Below are positions 47,001-58,450 of a stretch of 64,000 nt of DNA, piece after piece. The notes below the pieces were generated by a model that saw nothing but the letters and a program-made list of their open reading frames with translations, was not told the DNA's origin and made no database searches. Origin of the DNA: Mycolicibacterium senegalense (lineage in GTDB: Bacteria > Actinomycetota > Actinomycetes > Mycobacteriales > Mycobacteriaceae). The stretch's first letter is position 1; each line of letters begins with the position of its first letter. Position numbers and translations under genes: made by a program. The stretch is taken from assembly GCF_019645875.1 (NCBI RefSeq), contig NZ_CP081000.1, positions 2,542,001-2,606,000 of the forward strand. Reading direction: 5' to 3'.

Positions 47001-50000
47001 CGAAACGGTGCATGAGGGTGAGCGTGTCCGGCGTGCCGCAGCTCGGATCCGCCGCAACGACGCCGCGGCGGCGCCGGCCGGCTATGACATCGCCGCGCTG
47101 TTCGACACCCACCCGCAGCGGGTGGAGGGGGCCGAGATGCGGGCCGGCTTCGCCGAGCGGGGGATCCAGTACGGACCCGCCTTCTCCGGTCTGGTCGCCG
47201 CATATGTCGGCGCGCCGGAGGGCAACACTGCCGACACGGTGCTCGCCGAGGTCGCGCTGCCCGGTTCGATTCGTTCGCAACAGGGCATGTACGGCATCCA
47301 CCCGGCACTGCTCGATGCCTGCTTCCAAGCAGTCGGTGTTCATCCCCGCTTGCGTGGTGACCTCACCGGCGCCCTGATGTTGCCGCTGGGAGTGCGGCGC
47401 CTTCGGGCCCATGGGTCGACTCGCAATGTGCAGTATTGCCTGGCGCGGGTCACCGAGATCACCCCGGCCGGAGTGGCAGTCGACATCGACCTGCTCGACG
47501 AGCAGGGGGCCGTGCTGCTGAGTATCGGCGGATTGCGCTTGGGCACCGGCGTTTCAGCGAGCGGCCAGCGTGAGCGCACGCTCAACGACCGGCTGCTGGC
47601 GATCGAGTGGCGTCAGCAGGAGCTACCGGAACCGGATTTCCGGGATCCGGGCCGCTGGCTGCTGATCAGCACGTCCGATGCGGCGGACCTGATGGCGACC
47701 AGGCTGGCCGACACGCTGAAGGCGCACGAGGTCGCCGTGACGACCATGGCGTGGCCGCAGCGGTCCGATCACGCCGCGCGCGCTGCGCGGCTGCGTGAGC
47801 ATCTTGCCGCTCGCCCGTTCAGCGACGTGCTCGTGGTGACCGCGCCGCGCAACGGCATCACCGACGACCAGGCCGGCGCCCGCGCCGGTGACAACGTGCG
47901 GCACCTGGTGCACATCGCCCGGGAACTGCCCGAGGTGCTCGGTGAACCACCACGCCTGCACGTGTTGACGCGCAACGCCCAGACGGTGTTGGCCGAGGAC
48001 TCCGCCAACCTGGAGGAAGCGGGCCTTCGCGGTCTCATCAGGGTGATCGGTACGGAGCATCCGCGGCTGCGAGCCAGCCAGATCGACGTCGACGATTACA
48101 CCGACCCGGCGCGTGTCGTGGCGCAACTGCTGGTCGGTTCCGACGAGGACGAAACTGCCTGGCGAGGCGGCAATTGGTATGTGGCACGGTTGATCCCGGG
48201 CCCGCTTCGGCCGGAGGAGCGACAGCGGACCGTGGTCAACCCGGCCCGCGAGGGCATGCGGCTGCAGATCCGGGTTCCCGGTGACATCCAGTCGCTGGAA
48301 CTGGCGGCCTTCGACCGGGTGGCACCGGGACCCGGGCAGATCGAGGTGTCGGTCACCGCGTCGAACTTGAACTTCGCTGATGTGTTGGTGGCGTTCGGCA
48401 AGTACCCAAGCTTCGAGGGACGGCTGCCGAAACTCGGCGCGGATTTCGCCGGCGTGGTCACCGCCGTGGGCGCCGGAGTGGTCACCCACCAGGTCGGCGA
48501 TCAGGTAGGTGGCATATCGGCCGACGGTGCCTGGTCGACGTTCGTCACGTGCGACGCGAACATGGCCGTGACGCTGCCGGCGGGGGTGCCGATGAGCCGC
48601 GCCGCGGCGGTGCCGAGCGCGCACGCCACCGCCTGGTACGGCCTGCACGATCTGGCCAGGATCTCGGCCGGCGACAAGGTGTTGATCCATTCCGCTACCG
48701 GCGGTGTGGGGCAGGCCGCGATAGCCATCGCGCGTGCCGCGGGGGCCCAGATCTTCGCGACCGCGGGCAGTGAAGCGCGGCGGGATTTACTGCGCGGCAT
48801 GGGTATCGAGCATGTCTACGATTCGCGGAGCGTTGATTTCGCCGACCAGATCCGGCGGGACACAGACGGTTACGGCGTCGACATCGTGCTGAACTCGCTC
48901 ACCGGCGCAGCTCAGCGGGCCGGCCTGGAACTATTGTCCTTCGGCGGCCGCTTCGTCGAGATCGGCAAGCGGGACATCTATGGCGACACCCGGCTGGGGC
49001 TCTTCCCGTTCCGCCGCAATCTGTCGTTCTATGCGGTTGACCTGGCCTTGCTGGCCTTGACCGAGCCCGACACCCTCCGGCGTCTGCTGGAGGTCTGCTA
49101 CGCGCGCATCGCGGACGGAACACTGCCGCTGCCGCAGACCACGCACTACCCCCTGCAGGACGGTGCCACCGCCATCCGGGTGATGGGGGCGGCCGAGCAC
49201 ACCGGCAAGCTGGTGCTCGACATCCCTGAAGGCGGACAGATCCCGGCGGTGGTCCCGCCGGAAGAAGCGCCTGCCTTCCGGTCGGACGGCGCCTATGTCG
49301 TCACTGGCGGCCTGGGCGGTCTCGGGTTGTTCCTCGCCGAGACGCTCGCGACGGCTGGTTGCGGCCGGCTCGTGCTCAACGGTCGTTCCGAGCCGTCTCC
49401 GGACGCCCTGGCCGTCATCGACCGGATACGCAGTGGCGGAACAGAAGTCGCTGTGGAGCTGGGTGACATCGCCGAACCCGGCACCGCAGCCCGCCTGGTG
49501 GAAGTGGCGTGCGCGACGGGGTTGCCGTTGCGAGGAGTGTTGCACGGCGCGGCCGTGGTCGAAGACGCCGTACTGGCCAACATCACCGATGAGCTCATCG
49601 AAAGAGACTGGGCACCAAAAGTTTACGGTGCCTGGAATCTGCATCAGGCCACCCTGGGCCAGTCATTGGACTGGTTCTGCTCGTTCTCCTCGGCGGCGGC
49701 CCTGGTCGGCTCGCCGGGGCAGGGCGCGTACGCCGCGGCCAACAGTTGGCTGGATGCGTTCACCCACTGGCGGCGTAGCCAGGGGCTGCCCGCGCTGGCG
49801 ATCGCGTGGGGCCCATGGTCGGAGATCGGTCGCGGTACCGGCCTGGCCGCGGATTCGGGTGCGGCGATCTCACCCGACGAAGGGGCTTACGCTTTCACGA
49901 CGCTGCTGCGCCACAACCGGGCCTACACCGGATATGCGCCGGTGCTCGGGACTCCGTGGCTCGTCGCGTTCGCGCAGACGAGTCGGTTCGCCGAAGCGTT

Positions 50001-50322
50001 TGCATCGGCCGGATCGCGGGGCGGCGCAGGCGGCAGCGCGTTTCTCTCCGAATTGCGCGCCCTTCCGCCGGCCGAGTGGCAGGGCCGGATGCGCAAGATG
50101 ATCGCCGAGCAGATCAGCACGATCCTGCGCCGTTCCGTCGATCCGGACCGCCCGCTGGCCGAATACGGTCTCGACTCGCTCGGAACCCTGGAGGTCCGTA
50201 CCCGGATCGAGGCTGAGACGGGTATCCGGGTCGGCGCGACAGACATCAGCACCATCCGGGTTCTGGCCGAACGCCTCTGTGACGCACTGGCTCCGGATTC
50301 GCCCGTGTCGGTTCCGTCGTGA
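44041..50322 (+). CDS. pks5: Mas/Pks5-type iterative polyketide synthase
   Basis: The 2093-residue single-module PKS has KS-AT-DH-ER-KR-ACP order. KS (about residues 5-430) has Cys178 in DSACSSS, then [10 protein letters not shown] and NFGHSQ. AT has Ser618 in GHSMGE and VASH at 719-722, a methylmalonyl-type pattern. DH has His923 in [12 protein letters not shown] has a nucleotide motif near residues 1550-1560 (SATGGVGQA). KR has TGGLGGLG near 1755. ACP has DSL with Ser2046. There is no thioesterase; PapA release is expected. The order and length match Mas and Pks5 enzymes, which make methyl-branched acyl chains. The TTG start has GAGAGG upstream. The homologue in M. smegmatis makes LOS chains. 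Confidence 0.92.
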   Translation: MAETPVTPIAVIGMGCRLPGQIESPEQFWAALLQGDDLVTEVPAERWDAQEFYDPEPGVPGRSVSKWGAFLHDVAGFDTGFFGISEREATAIDPQHRLLLETAWEAIEHAGIDPASLSGSLTGVFMGLTHGDYQLLAADAHSIEGPYGFTGNNFSLASGRIAYHLGAHGPAYSVDSACSSSLLAVHNACRSLHDGESDVALAGGVCIVLEPRKLASGSAQGMLSPTGHCHAFDVAADGFVAGEAAAVVMLKRLADAERDGDRVLAVIRGTAVNQDGRTVNIATPSRDAQEAVYRAALAAAAVDPATVGLVEAHGTGTPVGDPIEFASLAAVYGTAAPCALGSSKTNFGHSQSASGVVGLMKAVLALQHGIVPPNLHFTRLPDEMARIDTDLFVPKETVDWPVAGPHPRRAAVSSYGLSGTNVHAVLEQAPDAEGVAGPRGRAGSSLFALSATSAEALRDTAGRLAEWLADRADVDLTDLAYTLARRRAHRPVRTAVLAEDRVSLIAGLREIADGEVPFEPAVAQDERGPVWVFSGQGSQWAGMGAGLLASEPAFAAAIAEIDPLIARESGFSVTEAMTAPGVVTGIDRVQPTVFAVQLALAATLRARGAEPGAVIGHSMGEVAAAVVSGVLSLEDGVKVICRRSRLMATLAGAGAMASVELPAQQVLSELAARGVNDVVLAVVASPKSTVVGGAKESIRALIAEWESRDIMAREVAVDVASHTPQVDPILDQLADELTDLDPAEPTIPYYSATLYDPRDLAEWDADYWVDNLRHTVRFAAAVQAALEDGFRVFTELAPHPLLTHAVDQTARTLDIPHMALATMRRDQELTGGLLGAVADLHSAGARVDFAAVCQQGRLIDAPLPVWNRQQLMLVRDPNELAPGGAVLAVHPLLGAHVRLAEEPERHVWQSDVGTDTQPWLADHQVHNVAALPGAVYCEMALAAGRAVVGDAAELRDISFEQMLLLEEQSLVSASATVTGDGAADFVVETVHEGERVRRAAARIRRNDAAAAPAGYDIAALFDTHPQRVEGAEMRAGFAERGIQYGPAFSGLVAAYVGAPEGNTADTVLAEVALPGSIRSQQGMYGIHPALLDACFQAVGVHPRLRGDLTGALMLPLGVRRLRAHGSTRNVQYCLARVTEITPAGVAVDIDLLDEQGAVLLSIGGLRLGTGVSASGQRERTLNDRLLAIEWRQQELPEPDFRDPGRWLLISTSDAADLMATRLADTLKAHEVAVTTMAWPQRSDHAARAARLREHLAARPFSDVLVVTAPRNGITDDQAGARAGDNVRHLVHIARELPEVLGEPPRLHVLTRNAQTVLAEDSANLEEAGLRGLIRVIGTEHPRLRASQIDVDDYTDPARVVAQLLVGSDEDETAWRGGNWYVARLIPGPLRPEERQRTVVNPAREGMRLQIRVPGDIQSLELAAFDRVAPGPGQIEVSVTASNLNFADVLVAFGKYPSFEGRLPKLGADFAGVVTAVGAGVVTHQVGDQVGGISADGAWSTFVTCDANMAVTLPAGVPMSRAAAVPSAHATAWYGLHDLARISAGDKVLIHSATGGVGQAAIAIARAAGAQIFATAGSEARRDLLRGMGIEHVYDSRSVDFADQIRRDTDGYGVDIVLNSLTGAAQRAGLELLSFGGRFVEIGKRDIYGDTRLGLFPFRRNLSFYAVDLALLALTEPDTLRRLLEVCYARIADGTLPLPQTTHYPLQDGATAIRVMGAAEHTGKLVLDIPEGGQIPAVVPPEEAPAFRSDGAYVVTGGLGGLGLFLAETLATAGCGRLVLNGRSEPSPDALAVIDRIRSGGTEVAVELGDIAEPGTAARLVEVACATGLPLRGVLHGAAVVEDAVLANITDELIERDWAPKVYGAWNLHQATLGQSLDWFCSFSSAAALVGSPGQGAYAAANSWLDAFTHWRRSQGLPALAIAWGPWSEIGRGTGLAADSGAAISPDEGAYAFTTLLRHNRAYTGYAPVLGTPWLVAFAQTSRFAEAFASAGSRGGAGGSAFLSELRALPPAEWQGRMRKMIAEQISTILRRSVDPDRPLAEYGLDSLGTLEVRTRIEAETGIRVGATDISTIRVLAERLCDALAPDSPVSVPS

Positions 50323-50374
50323 CGGTGGGCAGCGCGGCGCCGTCCGGCGTGATCATCAAGACAGGAGATACGCA

Positions 50375-51823
50375 GTGGTTGCGATGAAACCCATTCACGA
50401 TTGGTCGGGCGAGCCCGGCGAAGTGGTGTCGTGGAATCCATCGCAGGCATCGGTGGCCAAGGTGGCCGAAGCGCCGGTCAGTGATGTGCCGGTGAGCTAC
50501 CAGCAGGAGCAGCATCTGCTGGCGTTCCGCAAGCACGTGTCGCAGGGCACCGACATGGCCCGGCTCAACATCCCGGCCTGGGATGTCCCGGGCCGCTGCG
50601 ATATCCGTGCGATGTCTCACGTCATCAACGCCTACCTGCGCCGGCACGACACGTTCCACAGCTGGTTCGAGTACGTCGAGGACGGTTCGATTCGTCGGCG
50701 CACCGTGAGCAACCCTCGCGACATCAAGTTCGTGCCCACCAAGCACGGCCAGATGACGGCCGATCAATGGCGTGAACACATCCTCGCCACACCGGACCCC
50801 TGGCAGTGGGACTGCTTCCGCTTCGGGATCATCCAGCGGGACAGTCATTTCACGATGTACATCAGCGTCGACCACGTCCACACCGATGCGATGTTCATGG
50901 GGCTGGCTTTCGTCGAGATCCACATGATGTACCAGGCGCTGGTCCACGGGGCCGCGCCACTGCAACTGCCCGATGCCGGCAGCTACGACCGGTACTGCCT
51001 GGAACAGCGCAAGTACACGGCGGCACTCGATCTGAACTCGCCGGAAGTGCGGGACTGGATCACGTTCTTGAAGGCCAACGACGGAACCCTGCCGCGGTTC
51101 CCGTTTCCGCTCGGGGACCCGTCGCTGCCGCACACCGGTGACGTGATCACCGTCCAACTGCTCGACAAGGAGCAGGGTGACCGGTTCGAGCAGGCCTGCA
51201 TTGCGGCGGGGGCGCGGTTCAGCGGGGGCGTATTCGCCTGTGGCGCGCTTGCGCAGTATGCGCTGACGGGTGAGGACACCTATCGGGTCATCACCCCGAC
51301 GACGACGCGACGCAGCGAAAACGAGTTCATGACGACCGGCTGGTTCACCGGTTTGGTGCCGATCACGGTCGAAGTTCCCACGCCGTCGTTCAGCGCCGCC
51401 GCCCGCGTCGCCCAGCAGTCGTTCGACGGCGGCATGGACCTGGCGCACGTCCCGTTCGAGCGCGTCTTGGAGCTGGCGGACCCCGACAGCGGTATCCGCA
51501 GCCCGGACCCAGGCGTTCCGATGCTGTCGTATCTGGATGCCGGCCTGCTCTCGCCCGCGGTGATCGCGGAATGGCAGCGGCTCAACGGCACCCTCTACAG
51601 CGATTCCCGGTCGGCCTTCCAGGTCGGCATGTGGGTGAACCGGGTCGAGGACTGCACCACCGTCACCGCCGCATTCCCTGGCAACCCGGTGGCGCGAGAG
51701 TCGGTGCTCCGCTACCTCGAAGCCATGAAAGCCGCCTACTTACGGGTGGTGGAGGGGCACGACGAGGTGGTCACCGCCGGTGAGGCCGGTGCCCGAGCGG
51801 GCCTCGGGCTGAAGACAGCGTGA
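50375..51823 (+). CDS. papA3: Polyketide-associated acyltransferase (PapA3-like)
   Basis: The 482-residue protein has the condensation fold with HVHTD (His167 to Asp171) and the C-terminal GWFTGLVPITVEVP segment. PapA proteins move polyketide chains from the PKS carrier onto sugar or diol hydroxyls. It lies 52 bases after the PKS. GTG 50375 has ACAGGAGA upstream; an ATG at 50384 is also possible. It probably transfers the methyl-branched product of the preceding gene. Confidence 0.88.
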   Translation: MVAMKPIHDWSGEPGEVVSWNPSQASVAKVAEAPVSDVPVSYQQEQHLLAFRKHVSQGTDMARLNIPAWDVPGRCDIRAMSHVINAYLRRHDTFHSWFEYVEDGSIRRRTVSNPRDIKFVPTKHGQMTADQWREHILATPDPWQWDCFRFGIIQRDSHFTMYISVDHVHTDAMFMGLAFVEIHMMYQALVHGAAPLQLPDAGSYDRYCLEQRKYTAALDLNSPEVRDWITFLKANDGTLPRFPFPLGDPSLPHTGDVITVQLLDKEQGDRFEQACIAAGARFSGGVFACGALAQYALTGEDTYRVITPTTTRRSENEFMTTGWFTGLVPITVEVPTPSFSAAARVAQQSFDGGMDLAHVPFERVLELADPDSGIRSPDPGVPMLSYLDAGLLSPAVIAEWQRLNGTLYSDSRSAFQVGMWVNRVEDCTTVTAAFPGNPVARESVLRYLEAMKAAYLRVVEGHDEVVTAGEAGARAGLGLKTA

Positions 51824-51851
51824 GCACGGACATGCCGGAGGTTTCTGCGCG

Positions 51852-53213
51852 ATGACGGGTTCTGTGACGCGATCCGAGGATCGGCTGTCGTTCACCGATC
51901 AGGCGATGTTCCTGGGCCTGCGTGCCACGGGCCAGGAAGCCGTCATGCAATGTGTGTGGATCTACGAACGCCCGATCGACTACGACGGGGTCCGGCGCTT
52001 CTACGAGGGTATCGGCCACGGCGTCTTCGGCAGGCGAATCGAGCGCTCGCCGTTGCCGTTCGGCCGGCATCGGTGGGTTTCGGCGCCGGGGCCTCAGGCA
52101 GAACTGGATATCGCCGAGGCGCGCACGCGTGGTGAACTCGGCGCTTGGGTGGACGAGCGGGCGGCCATGGCCCTCGATCCCGAACGTGGGCCGGGCTGGC
52201 ACATGGGCGTGCTTCCGATGACCGACGGCTCGACCGCGATCTGCCTGGTCGGATCGCACTGCCTGGGCGACGGCGGCGGCGGCATCCTCACAATCCTGGA
52301 TGCGGTGTACGGCAACAAAACTGACTTCAACCATCCGCCGCCGGTGTCGCGGACCCGCTGGCGGGCGATCCGGTCGGATCTGGGCGAGACTGTGCGTGGC
52401 GTGCCCGAGGTGGCTCGCACAGTGGTGGCCGCGGCCAAGCTCGCCCGACGTCGACGCGGCGACATCTCGCGGTCCGGCGCGGCCAGGCCACGTGCGGTGG
52501 CCGGTGCTGACGAGCGCGTGTACATGCCGGCGGTGACCGCTTACGTCAATGCCGAGGATTGGCATCTGCGGGCGAAGACCCTTGGCGGCAACAGCTATTC
52601 GCTGGTAGCCGGCGTAGCGGCCAGGCTCGCCGAAGCGATGGGGCGGGTACGTGACGAGGATGGCGCCGTGACGCTGAACATCCCGCAGAACGACCGCACC
52701 CTGGAATGCATGGACACCCGGGCGAACGCGGTGCGACTGGTCAATGTCGCGATCGACCCCGCCACGGTGACCACGGATCTGTCCGGCGCTCGGGCCGCGA
52801 TCAAAGCCGGCTTGGCCTCCGCGCGCGACAATCCTGACGAGACCCTGCAGTTGCTTCCGCTGACTCCGTTCATCCCGAAACGGGTGGTGCGCAAGATGGC
52901 TGACATGGTCTTCGGTTTTGCCGCCGATCTGCCGGTGTCGTGCTCGAACATGGGGGAGGTCCCGGCTGCGGTGGCTCTGGCCGACGGCACCGAAGCCGAT
53001 TACCTGTATTTCCGGGGCATCGACCGCTACGCCACCCGAGGAGCTCTCGAACAGCGTCGTGGACTGCTGACCGTGGTCGCCTGCCAGGTCGACGCCAAGG
53101 TGTCATTGAGCATCGTCGCCTACCAGCCGGGCGGGGAGAATTCCACGCCCTGGCTGCACGCCCTGGTGGCCGAGACCCTGGCTGACTTCGAGCTCACCGG
53201 CGTGATCGAGTAG
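51852..53213 (+). CDS. HxxxDG acyltransferase, cluster paralogue 1
   Basis: The 453-residue protein belongs to the condensation/wax-ester-synthase-like acyltransferases. HCLGDG (His136, Asp140) is the active site. The N-terminal part contains [17 protein letters not shown] (about residues 60-76) and [14 protein letters not shown], both repeated in the two paralogues. [16 protein letters not shown] marks the C-terminal half. No signal peptide is seen. It follows papA by 28 bases. It probably adds an acyl chain to the glycolipid core; donor and site are unknown. Confidence 0.8.
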   Translation: MTGSVTRSEDRLSFTDQAMFLGLRATGQEAVMQCVWIYERPIDYDGVRRFYEGIGHGVFGRRIERSPLPFGRHRWVSAPGPQAELDIAEARTRGELGAWVDERAAMALDPERGPGWHMGVLPMTDGSTAICLVGSHCLGDGGGGILTILDAVYGNKTDFNHPPPVSRTRWRAIRSDLGETVRGVPEVARTVVAAAKLARRRRGDISRSGAARPRAVAGADERVYMPAVTAYVNAEDWHLRAKTLGGNSYSLVAGVAARLAEAMGRVRDEDGAVTLNIPQNDRTLECMDTRANAVRLVNVAIDPATVTTDLSGARAAIKAGLASARDNPDETLQLLPLTPFIPKRVVRKMADMVFGFAADLPVSCSNMGEVPAAVALADGTEADYLYFRGIDRYATRGALEQRRGLLTVVACQVDAKVSLSIVAYQPGGENSTPWLHALVAETLADFELTGVIE

Positions 53214-53217
53214 TCCG

Positions 53218-54615
53218 ATGTCCCGATCACATACTTCTACTTCGACAAGGCGATTCAAGTCGTCGACCGATCTGCCGGACAACCGGTTGGCGTTGTGGGA
53301 CGAGGCCGCGGTGCGGATGATGCGTGCCACCGGCCGCGTGCAGGTCATGCAGTGCTCCTGGGTCTACGACCATCCGGTCGACTTCGAGGGGCTGCGGCGC
53401 TTCCACCGGAATTTCGGCGGAGGCTTGTTCGGCCGCCGGATCGAGCGTTCGCCGCTGCCATTCGGCCGGTACCGCTGGGTTTCCGCGCTCGGCCCCCAAG
53501 CTCCACTCCATGTCGACGAGCCGCGACCCCGCGCCGAGATCGGCGACTGGCTCGACGAACGGGCGCAACTGCCGATCGATCCCGAACACGGGCCGGGATG
53601 GCACATGGGGGTGCTGCCGGTGACCGACGGTTCGACCGCGGTCACCGTGGTGGTTTCCCACTGTCTCGGTGACGGCGTCGGGGGAGTGATGGTGGTGGCG
53701 GACGCGATCGCCGGCCGGCAGCTCGATCTCGGCTATCCGCTGCCGAAGTCGCGCGGCAGGCTGCGTGCGATTGTCCGCGATGTCCGCCAAACCGTGGCCG
53801 ACATTCCGGAGGTGGCCCGCACGGCCGCCGTCGCCGTACGGCTGCTTCGCAAGCCGAATCCCGATGCCCCCGCGGGTGAGGAGGGCAGGCCGGTCCGGGT
53901 GGTGCCCGACGGCGACGTGACAACGGTGCTGCCCGCGATCTCGGTGTTCGTCGATCTCGCGGACTGGAATGCGCGCGCGGAAGCGGTTGGCGGCAACAGC
54001 TATTCGATGCTGGCAGGTTTCGCGGCGAAACTCGGGGAGAGCATGGGGCGGTGCGGGCCGGATGGTGACGTCACGCTGCTGATCGCGGTCAACGATCGCA
54101 CGGACGGCGATACCCGGGCCAACGCGATGTCCCTGGCGACCGCGCGGGTGGACCCGATGACGGTGACCACCGATCAGTCCGGCGCCCGTGGCGTCATCCG
54201 GCAAGCGTTCAAGACGCTGCGCGACCACCCCGACGAGACCCTGCAACTGCTACCGCTGACCCCGCTGGTGCCCGCGGGATTCCTGAAACAGGTGGCCGAC
54301 GGCTTCATCGGAAATGGCGACCAACCGGTGTCCTGCTCGAATCTCGGGGACCTCACATCGGACGTGACCCGGGTGGACGGCACGGAAGCCGAATACATCG
54401 TGTTCCGTGGCGTCGACCAGGGCACCACCCGACAGGAATTGGAGGATGCCGACGGCCAGCTGGTGCTGGTGTCCTCCCGGGTCGGCGGCAAGGTCTCCAT
54501 TGGGATCACCGGATATCAAGCGGGCGAACAGAATTCGAAGGCCAGGTTGGCCGAGTTGGCGGCAAAGACCCTGGCCGAGTTCGATCTCACCGGCGAGATT
54601 GACTGGAACGGCTGA
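53218..54615 (+). CDS. HxxxDG acyltransferase, cluster paralogue 2
   Basis: The 465-residue paralogue carries the same motifs: [17 protein letters not shown] (about residues 73-89), [19 protein letters not shown] and HCLGDG with His148 and Asp152. The middle and C-terminal regions ([14 protein letters not shown] and a conserved [10 protein letters not shown]) also match. It starts 4 bases after paralogue 1, so the two are coupled. Divergence between them suggests distinct substrates or positions. Confidence 0.8.
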   Translation: MSRSHTSTSTRRFKSSTDLPDNRLALWDEAAVRMMRATGRVQVMQCSWVYDHPVDFEGLRRFHRNFGGGLFGRRIERSPLPFGRYRWVSALGPQAPLHVDEPRPRAEIGDWLDERAQLPIDPEHGPGWHMGVLPVTDGSTAVTVVVSHCLGDGVGGVMVVADAIAGRQLDLGYPLPKSRGRLRAIVRDVRQTVADIPEVARTAAVAVRLLRKPNPDAPAGEEGRPVRVVPDGDVTTVLPAISVFVDLADWNARAEAVGGNSYSMLAGFAAKLGESMGRCGPDGDVTLLIAVNDRTDGDTRANAMSLATARVDPMTVTTDQSGARGVIRQAFKTLRDHPDETLQLLPLTPLVPAGFLKQVADGFIGNGDQPVSCSNLGDLTSDVTRVDGTEAEYIVFRGVDQGTTRQELEDADGQLVLVSSRVGGKVSIGITGYQAGEQNSKARLAELAAKTLAEFDLTGEIDWNG

Positions 54616-54629
54616 GAAAGGCTGAATCG

Positions 54630-56381
54630 ATGATCGACACGACGCTGATCGGGGTGCTGCAGGAGCGTGCCAGCCTGCAACCCGACGACAACGCCTACAC
54701 CTACGTGGATTTCGACAACGATCCCGCTGGCGTGTCCGTCACCCTGACCTGGTCGCAGCTGTACCGCAAAGTGCGGGTGCTGGCGCACGCGCTTCGGCAG
54801 CACGGCTCGGTCGGTGACCGGGCGGTGATCCTGGCTCCGCAGGGGCTGGAGTACGTCATCGCGTTCCTGGGGTCGCTGCAGGCCGGGTTCATCGCGGTGC
54901 CGCTCTCGGTGCCGATGGGCGGAGTGCACGACGAGCGGGTGTCCGCGGTGCTCACCGATTGCCGTCCTTCGGTCATTCTCACCACCTCGCCGTCGGCCCC
55001 GGCGGTCACTGAATACGCTGTCCAGCAGGGTGATTCGGAAGCCCCCGCGGTGATCTCGGTCGACAACCTCGATTTCGACGCACGGGTGAAGGCGATCAGT
55101 AGTCGCGAGGCCCGCCCGGAGACGGCGTATCTGCAGTACACCTCTGGCTCTACCCGCACCCCGGCCGGGGTGATGGTGACCAACCGCAACCTCACCGCCA
55201 ACTTCGGGCAGATGATGTGCGACTTCTTCCCGCACTTCGGCAAGGTTCCGCCACCGGGTACCAATGTGGTCTCCTGGCTGCCGTTCTACCACGACATGGG
55301 TCTCATGCTCGGTGTCGTGGCCCCGATCCTCGGCGGCTGGCACACGGTTTTCACCACGCCGTTCGCCTTCCTGGCACGGCCGGCCCGCTGGGTCCAGATG
55401 ATGGGCAGCTACCCGCGGGTGGTCACCGCCGGACCGAACTTCGCCTTCGAGCTGGCCGTCGGACGCACTTCGGACGAGGACCTCGCCGGCGTCGACCTCA
55501 GCGGTGTGATCGCGGTATGGAGCGGCGCCGAACGCGTGCACGAGGCGACCCTGAAGCGTTTCGCCCAGCGGTTCGGCAAGTTCAATTTCTCGGAGGACGT
55601 ACTGCGTCCGTCCTACGGGTTGGCCGAGGCGACGCTGTATGTCGCCACCGGCGAGCCCGGTCCGCCCAGCGTGGTGGCCTTCGAAACTGAGAAGCTGTCG
55701 GCCGGGCACGCCGAGCGGTGTGAACTCGGGTCTGGTACTCAGCTGGTCGGATACGGCACTCCGGAATCACCGGTGGTGCGGATCGTGGATCCCGAGACGC
55801 GCCTGGAAGTTCAGGCCGGAGCCGTTGGTGAGATCTGGTCGCACGGCGAGAACAACTGCCTCGGCTACTGGGAGAAGCCTGAACAGTCCGAGTACACCTT
55901 CGGCGCGACCCTGCCCAGCCCGTCGCCCGGTACGCCGGAAGGGCCGTGGCTGCGCACGGGAGATCTCGGCTTCATCTCCGACGGTGAGCTGTTCATCATC
56001 GGGCGCATCAAGGATCTGCTGATCGTCCGGGGGCGCAACCACTATCCCGACGACATCGAAGCCACCATCCAGGAGATCACCGGCGGCCGTGTCGCGGCGA
56101 TCGGGGTGGAGGAGGACCGCACCGAGCAACTGGTCGCGATCATCGAAGTCAAGAAGCGCGGCGATACCGAGGAAGCGGTGGCGGAAAATCTTCTGACCAT
56201 CAAACGGGATGTGGCGTCGGCGATCTCCCAGGCGTACGGGCTGAGTGCCGCGGACTTGGTACTGGTGCCCCGCGGTGCGATTCCTATCACCACCAGCGGC
56301 AAGATCCGGCGCGCCTCGTGTGTGGAGCAGTACCAGAACGGTCAGTTCAACCGGCTCGACGAAGCCCTGCAGCCGGCGTAG
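54630..56381 (+). CDS. Fatty acyl-AMP ligase (FadD/FAAL)
   Basis: The 583-residue adenylate-forming enzyme has [15 protein letters not shown] at residues 170-184 and [10 protein letters not shown], both characteristic of mycobacterial FAALs that load PKS enzymes rather than make acyl-CoA. The C-terminal domain has the hinge and Lys region ([16 protein letters not shown]). It probably activates the starter acid for the PKS encoded upstream, as FadD25 or FadD23 do in related loci. It stands 14 bases after paralogue 2, with AGAAAGG upstream of the ATG. Confidence 0.88.
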   Translation: MIDTTLIGVLQERASLQPDDNAYTYVDFDNDPAGVSVTLTWSQLYRKVRVLAHALRQHGSVGDRAVILAPQGLEYVIAFLGSLQAGFIAVPLSVPMGGVHDERVSAVLTDCRPSVILTTSPSAPAVTEYAVQQGDSEAPAVISVDNLDFDARVKAISSREARPETAYLQYTSGSTRTPAGVMVTNRNLTANFGQMMCDFFPHFGKVPPPGTNVVSWLPFYHDMGLMLGVVAPILGGWHTVFTTPFAFLARPARWVQMMGSYPRVVTAGPNFAFELAVGRTSDEDLAGVDLSGVIAVWSGAERVHEATLKRFAQRFGKFNFSEDVLRPSYGLAEATLYVATGEPGPPSVVAFETEKLSAGHAERCELGSGTQLVGYGTPESPVVRIVDPETRLEVQAGAVGEIWSHGENNCLGYWEKPEQSEYTFGATLPSPSPGTPEGPWLRTGDLGFISDGELFIIGRIKDLLIVRGRNHYPDDIEATIQEITGGRVAAIGVEEDRTEQLVAIIEVKKRGDTEEAVAENLLTIKRDVASAISQAYGLSAADLVLVPRGAIPITTSGKIRRASCVEQYQNGQFNRLDEALQPA

Positions 56382-56399
56382 CGCGAGTATCCGACACAC

Positions 56400-57728
56400 G
56401 TGGATTGCAGACTCGCCTACATCGACCAGGCATCGTTTCTGAGCCTGCGCGCCCTGGATCGTGGACCGCTCATGCAGTACACCTGGATCTACGATCGCCC
56501 GGTTGATCTGGACGGAATCCGCCGATTCCAGCGCAACCTGGCAGGTGGTCTGCTGGGGCGGCGGATCGAGCGGTCACCGTTGCCGTTCGGGCGGCACCGG
56601 TGGGTCGCGTCGCCGGCGCAGGCCGATGTCGAAGTCTCGGTGAGCGATTGCCCACGCGCCGACGTGTGGGCTTGGGCCGACGACCGGATCCGGCGTCCGA
56701 TCGATCCCGAGCGAGGGCCGGCGTGGCACCTCGGTGTACAGCCCTTCAGTGACGGAGGCGCGGCGGTGTCCCTGGTGGCGTCGCATTCCGTGGTCGACGG
56801 GCAGGCCATGACGATGTCGGTAGCCGAGGCGGTGACCGGCGCGAAACGTGAATTGGGTTATCCCGAGCCGAGATCGCGGTCGCGCAGGCAAGCGTTGGCC
56901 GAGGATGCCCGGGCTGCTTTCCGGTCGGTGCCCGAAATCGGCCGGGCGGCAGTTGCTGCCGTGCGGGTGGCCCGCGCCGAGCGTGAGGATCTTGCGTCCT
57001 CGTTCAAAACCGCGGCCGACGTACCGCCGGCGGGGGATGACCTCCCGGTGCTGGCCCCGACTGTTGCGGTGTTCATCGACGTGGAGCAATGGGACGACCG
57101 GGCGAGAAGGCTTGGCGGCACGAGCAATTCGTTGTTCGCCGGGGTGGCCGCGCGGCTGGGGCAGAAACTGGGGCGCCCCGGTGCCGACGGGACGGTTACG
57201 TTGTCGTGGCCAGTCAGCGAGCGCACCCCGACCGACACGCGCGCCAACGCGTTGATCGCCGCAAAGATGCGCGCCGATCCCGACACCGTGACCACCGACC
57301 TGGGCGCGGTCCGCAGCGCGATGAAGGCGGCCCTCGCCGAGTCCGCTGAGTTGTCGGCTCGGCTGCTCGCGCCCTTGCCGTTGACTCCGCTCACGCCGAA
57401 GGCGTTGGTTCGCAGACTCGAGGCGATGGTCGTGTCCGTCGACAACCCGATCGGCTGTTCCAACATCGGCGAACTGGATCCCGCGATGAATCGTCCCGAC
57501 GGTACCGACGCGGACCTCGTCTCACTGCGCCTTCTGGAGCCTCAGATCACCACCCGCGTGCTCAACCGGATCGGCGGTTACCTGTCGCTGGTGTCAGGAC
57601 GGGTGAACGGCCGGATATTCATCAGCGTCGGGGCGTGGACAGTCGGCGCCGTGAATTCCAAGGAGGCTCTGCGCGCGACAGTGCGGGCCGGGCTGGACGA
57701 CTTCGGGTTGTCCGGCGTCGTCGAATAA
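56400..57728 (+). CDS. HxxxDG acyltransferase, cluster paralogue 3
   Basis: The 442-residue third paralogue has [17 protein letters not shown] (about residues 50-66), DPERGPAWHLGVQP and the active site HSVVDG with His129 and Asp133, in which the Cys-Leu-Gly of the other two is replaced by Ser-Val-Val. The C-terminal half ends LVSGRVNGRIFISVGAWTVGAVNSKEAL. It follows FadD by 18 bases and ends 3 bases from the convergent GAP gene. It is the last gene of the plus-strand operon. Confidence 0.8.
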   Translation: MDCRLAYIDQASFLSLRALDRGPLMQYTWIYDRPVDLDGIRRFQRNLAGGLLGRRIERSPLPFGRHRWVASPAQADVEVSVSDCPRADVWAWADDRIRRPIDPERGPAWHLGVQPFSDGGAAVSLVASHSVVDGQAMTMSVAEAVTGAKRELGYPEPRSRSRRQALAEDARAAFRSVPEIGRAAVAAVRVARAEREDLASSFKTAADVPPAGDDLPVLAPTVAVFIDVEQWDDRARRLGGTSNSLFAGVAARLGQKLGRPGADGTVTLSWPVSERTPTDTRANALIAAKMRADPDTVTTDLGAVRSAMKAALAESAELSARLLAPLPLTPLTPKALVRRLEAMVVSVDNPIGCSNIGELDPAMNRPDGTDADLVSLRLLEPQITTRVLNRIGGYLSLVSGRVNGRIFISVGAWTVGAVNSKEALRATVRAGLDDFGLSGVVE

Positions 57729-57731
57729 CGC

Positions 57732-58439
57732 TCAGCGCCCGGCGAATCCGAGGGCGATCAGCACACTGCCGGCGATGGCGAGCACCAGCGCGAAATCGCG
57801 GCGCCGGCGAGCCCGGATCCAACGCTGGAAGGATGCGAGGGTGGACTGTGTCCGGTCCGGTGCAACGGCATAGCTCACCAGCGGCGCCGCGGACACGATG
57901 TTGGCTACAACGAGATAGCCGCCGATGGTCAGTGCCTTCGCCCATGCGGACACGCTCGACGCAGCGATGACGACGAGCAACGCCATGTACTCGACCGAAG
58001 GTAGTGCGGTGCTGACGCCCATCGCACCTGACACCCAGGGTGAGGTCCCCAGCGCCCTGCCTTTGAGCCAGCCGGGCGTTTCGGCTACGGGCACCGCGCC
58101 GGCGTCGCCGACCTCTGGCTCGGCAGCTCCGACCGGCACGGCTTTGCGTGACAGGGCGCCGACGGAGATGTTCGTGGCCAAGAACGCCGCGAGCAGCACT
58201 GCCAGCACGCCCACGACGAGTTGCACTGTGGCACCGTCGATCTCAGGGACCCTGAACAACCCGCGGTGCACCACGAACACCACGAGAACCGCGACTGCGG
58301 CGCTCATCAGCACGCCGCCGCACAGGTAGGCGGCGAGTTGCAAGATCGGCCGGGGCCGGCTCAGCACGACGAGGATGAAACCGATTCGGGTCGGGTCGAA
58401 GTTCACCGCGATGGCAAGCGCCAGAACGGTGGTCCACAT
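57732..58439 (-). CDS. GAP (glycolipid-addressing) family membrane protein
   Basis: The 235-residue protein has about six helices (MWTTVLALAIAVNFDPTRIGFILVVLS, AAYLCGGVLMSAAVAVLVVFVVH, VQLVVGVLAVLLAAFLATNI and others) with a cytoplasmic linker of about 45 residues. It matches the GAP/Sap family, whose first member is needed for glycopeptidolipid transport to the mycobacterial surface. Family members occur in LOS and GPL loci. ATG 58439 is chosen because it starts the conserved N-terminal helix, 11 bases after the glycosyltransferase stop. Confidence 0.85.
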   Translation of the reverse strand: MWTTVLALAIAVNFDPTRIGFILVVLSRPRPILQLAAYLCGGVLMSAAVAVLVVFVVHRGLFRVPEIDGATVQLVVGVLAVLLAAFLATNISVGALSRKAVPVGAAEPEVGDAGAVPVAETPGWLKGRALGTSPWVSGAMGVSTALPSVEYMALLVVIAASSVSAWAKALTIGGYLVVANIVSAAPLVSYAVAPDRTQSTLASFQRWIRARRRRDFALVLAIAGSVLIALGFAGR

Positions 58440-58450
58440 GCTTGACGACC

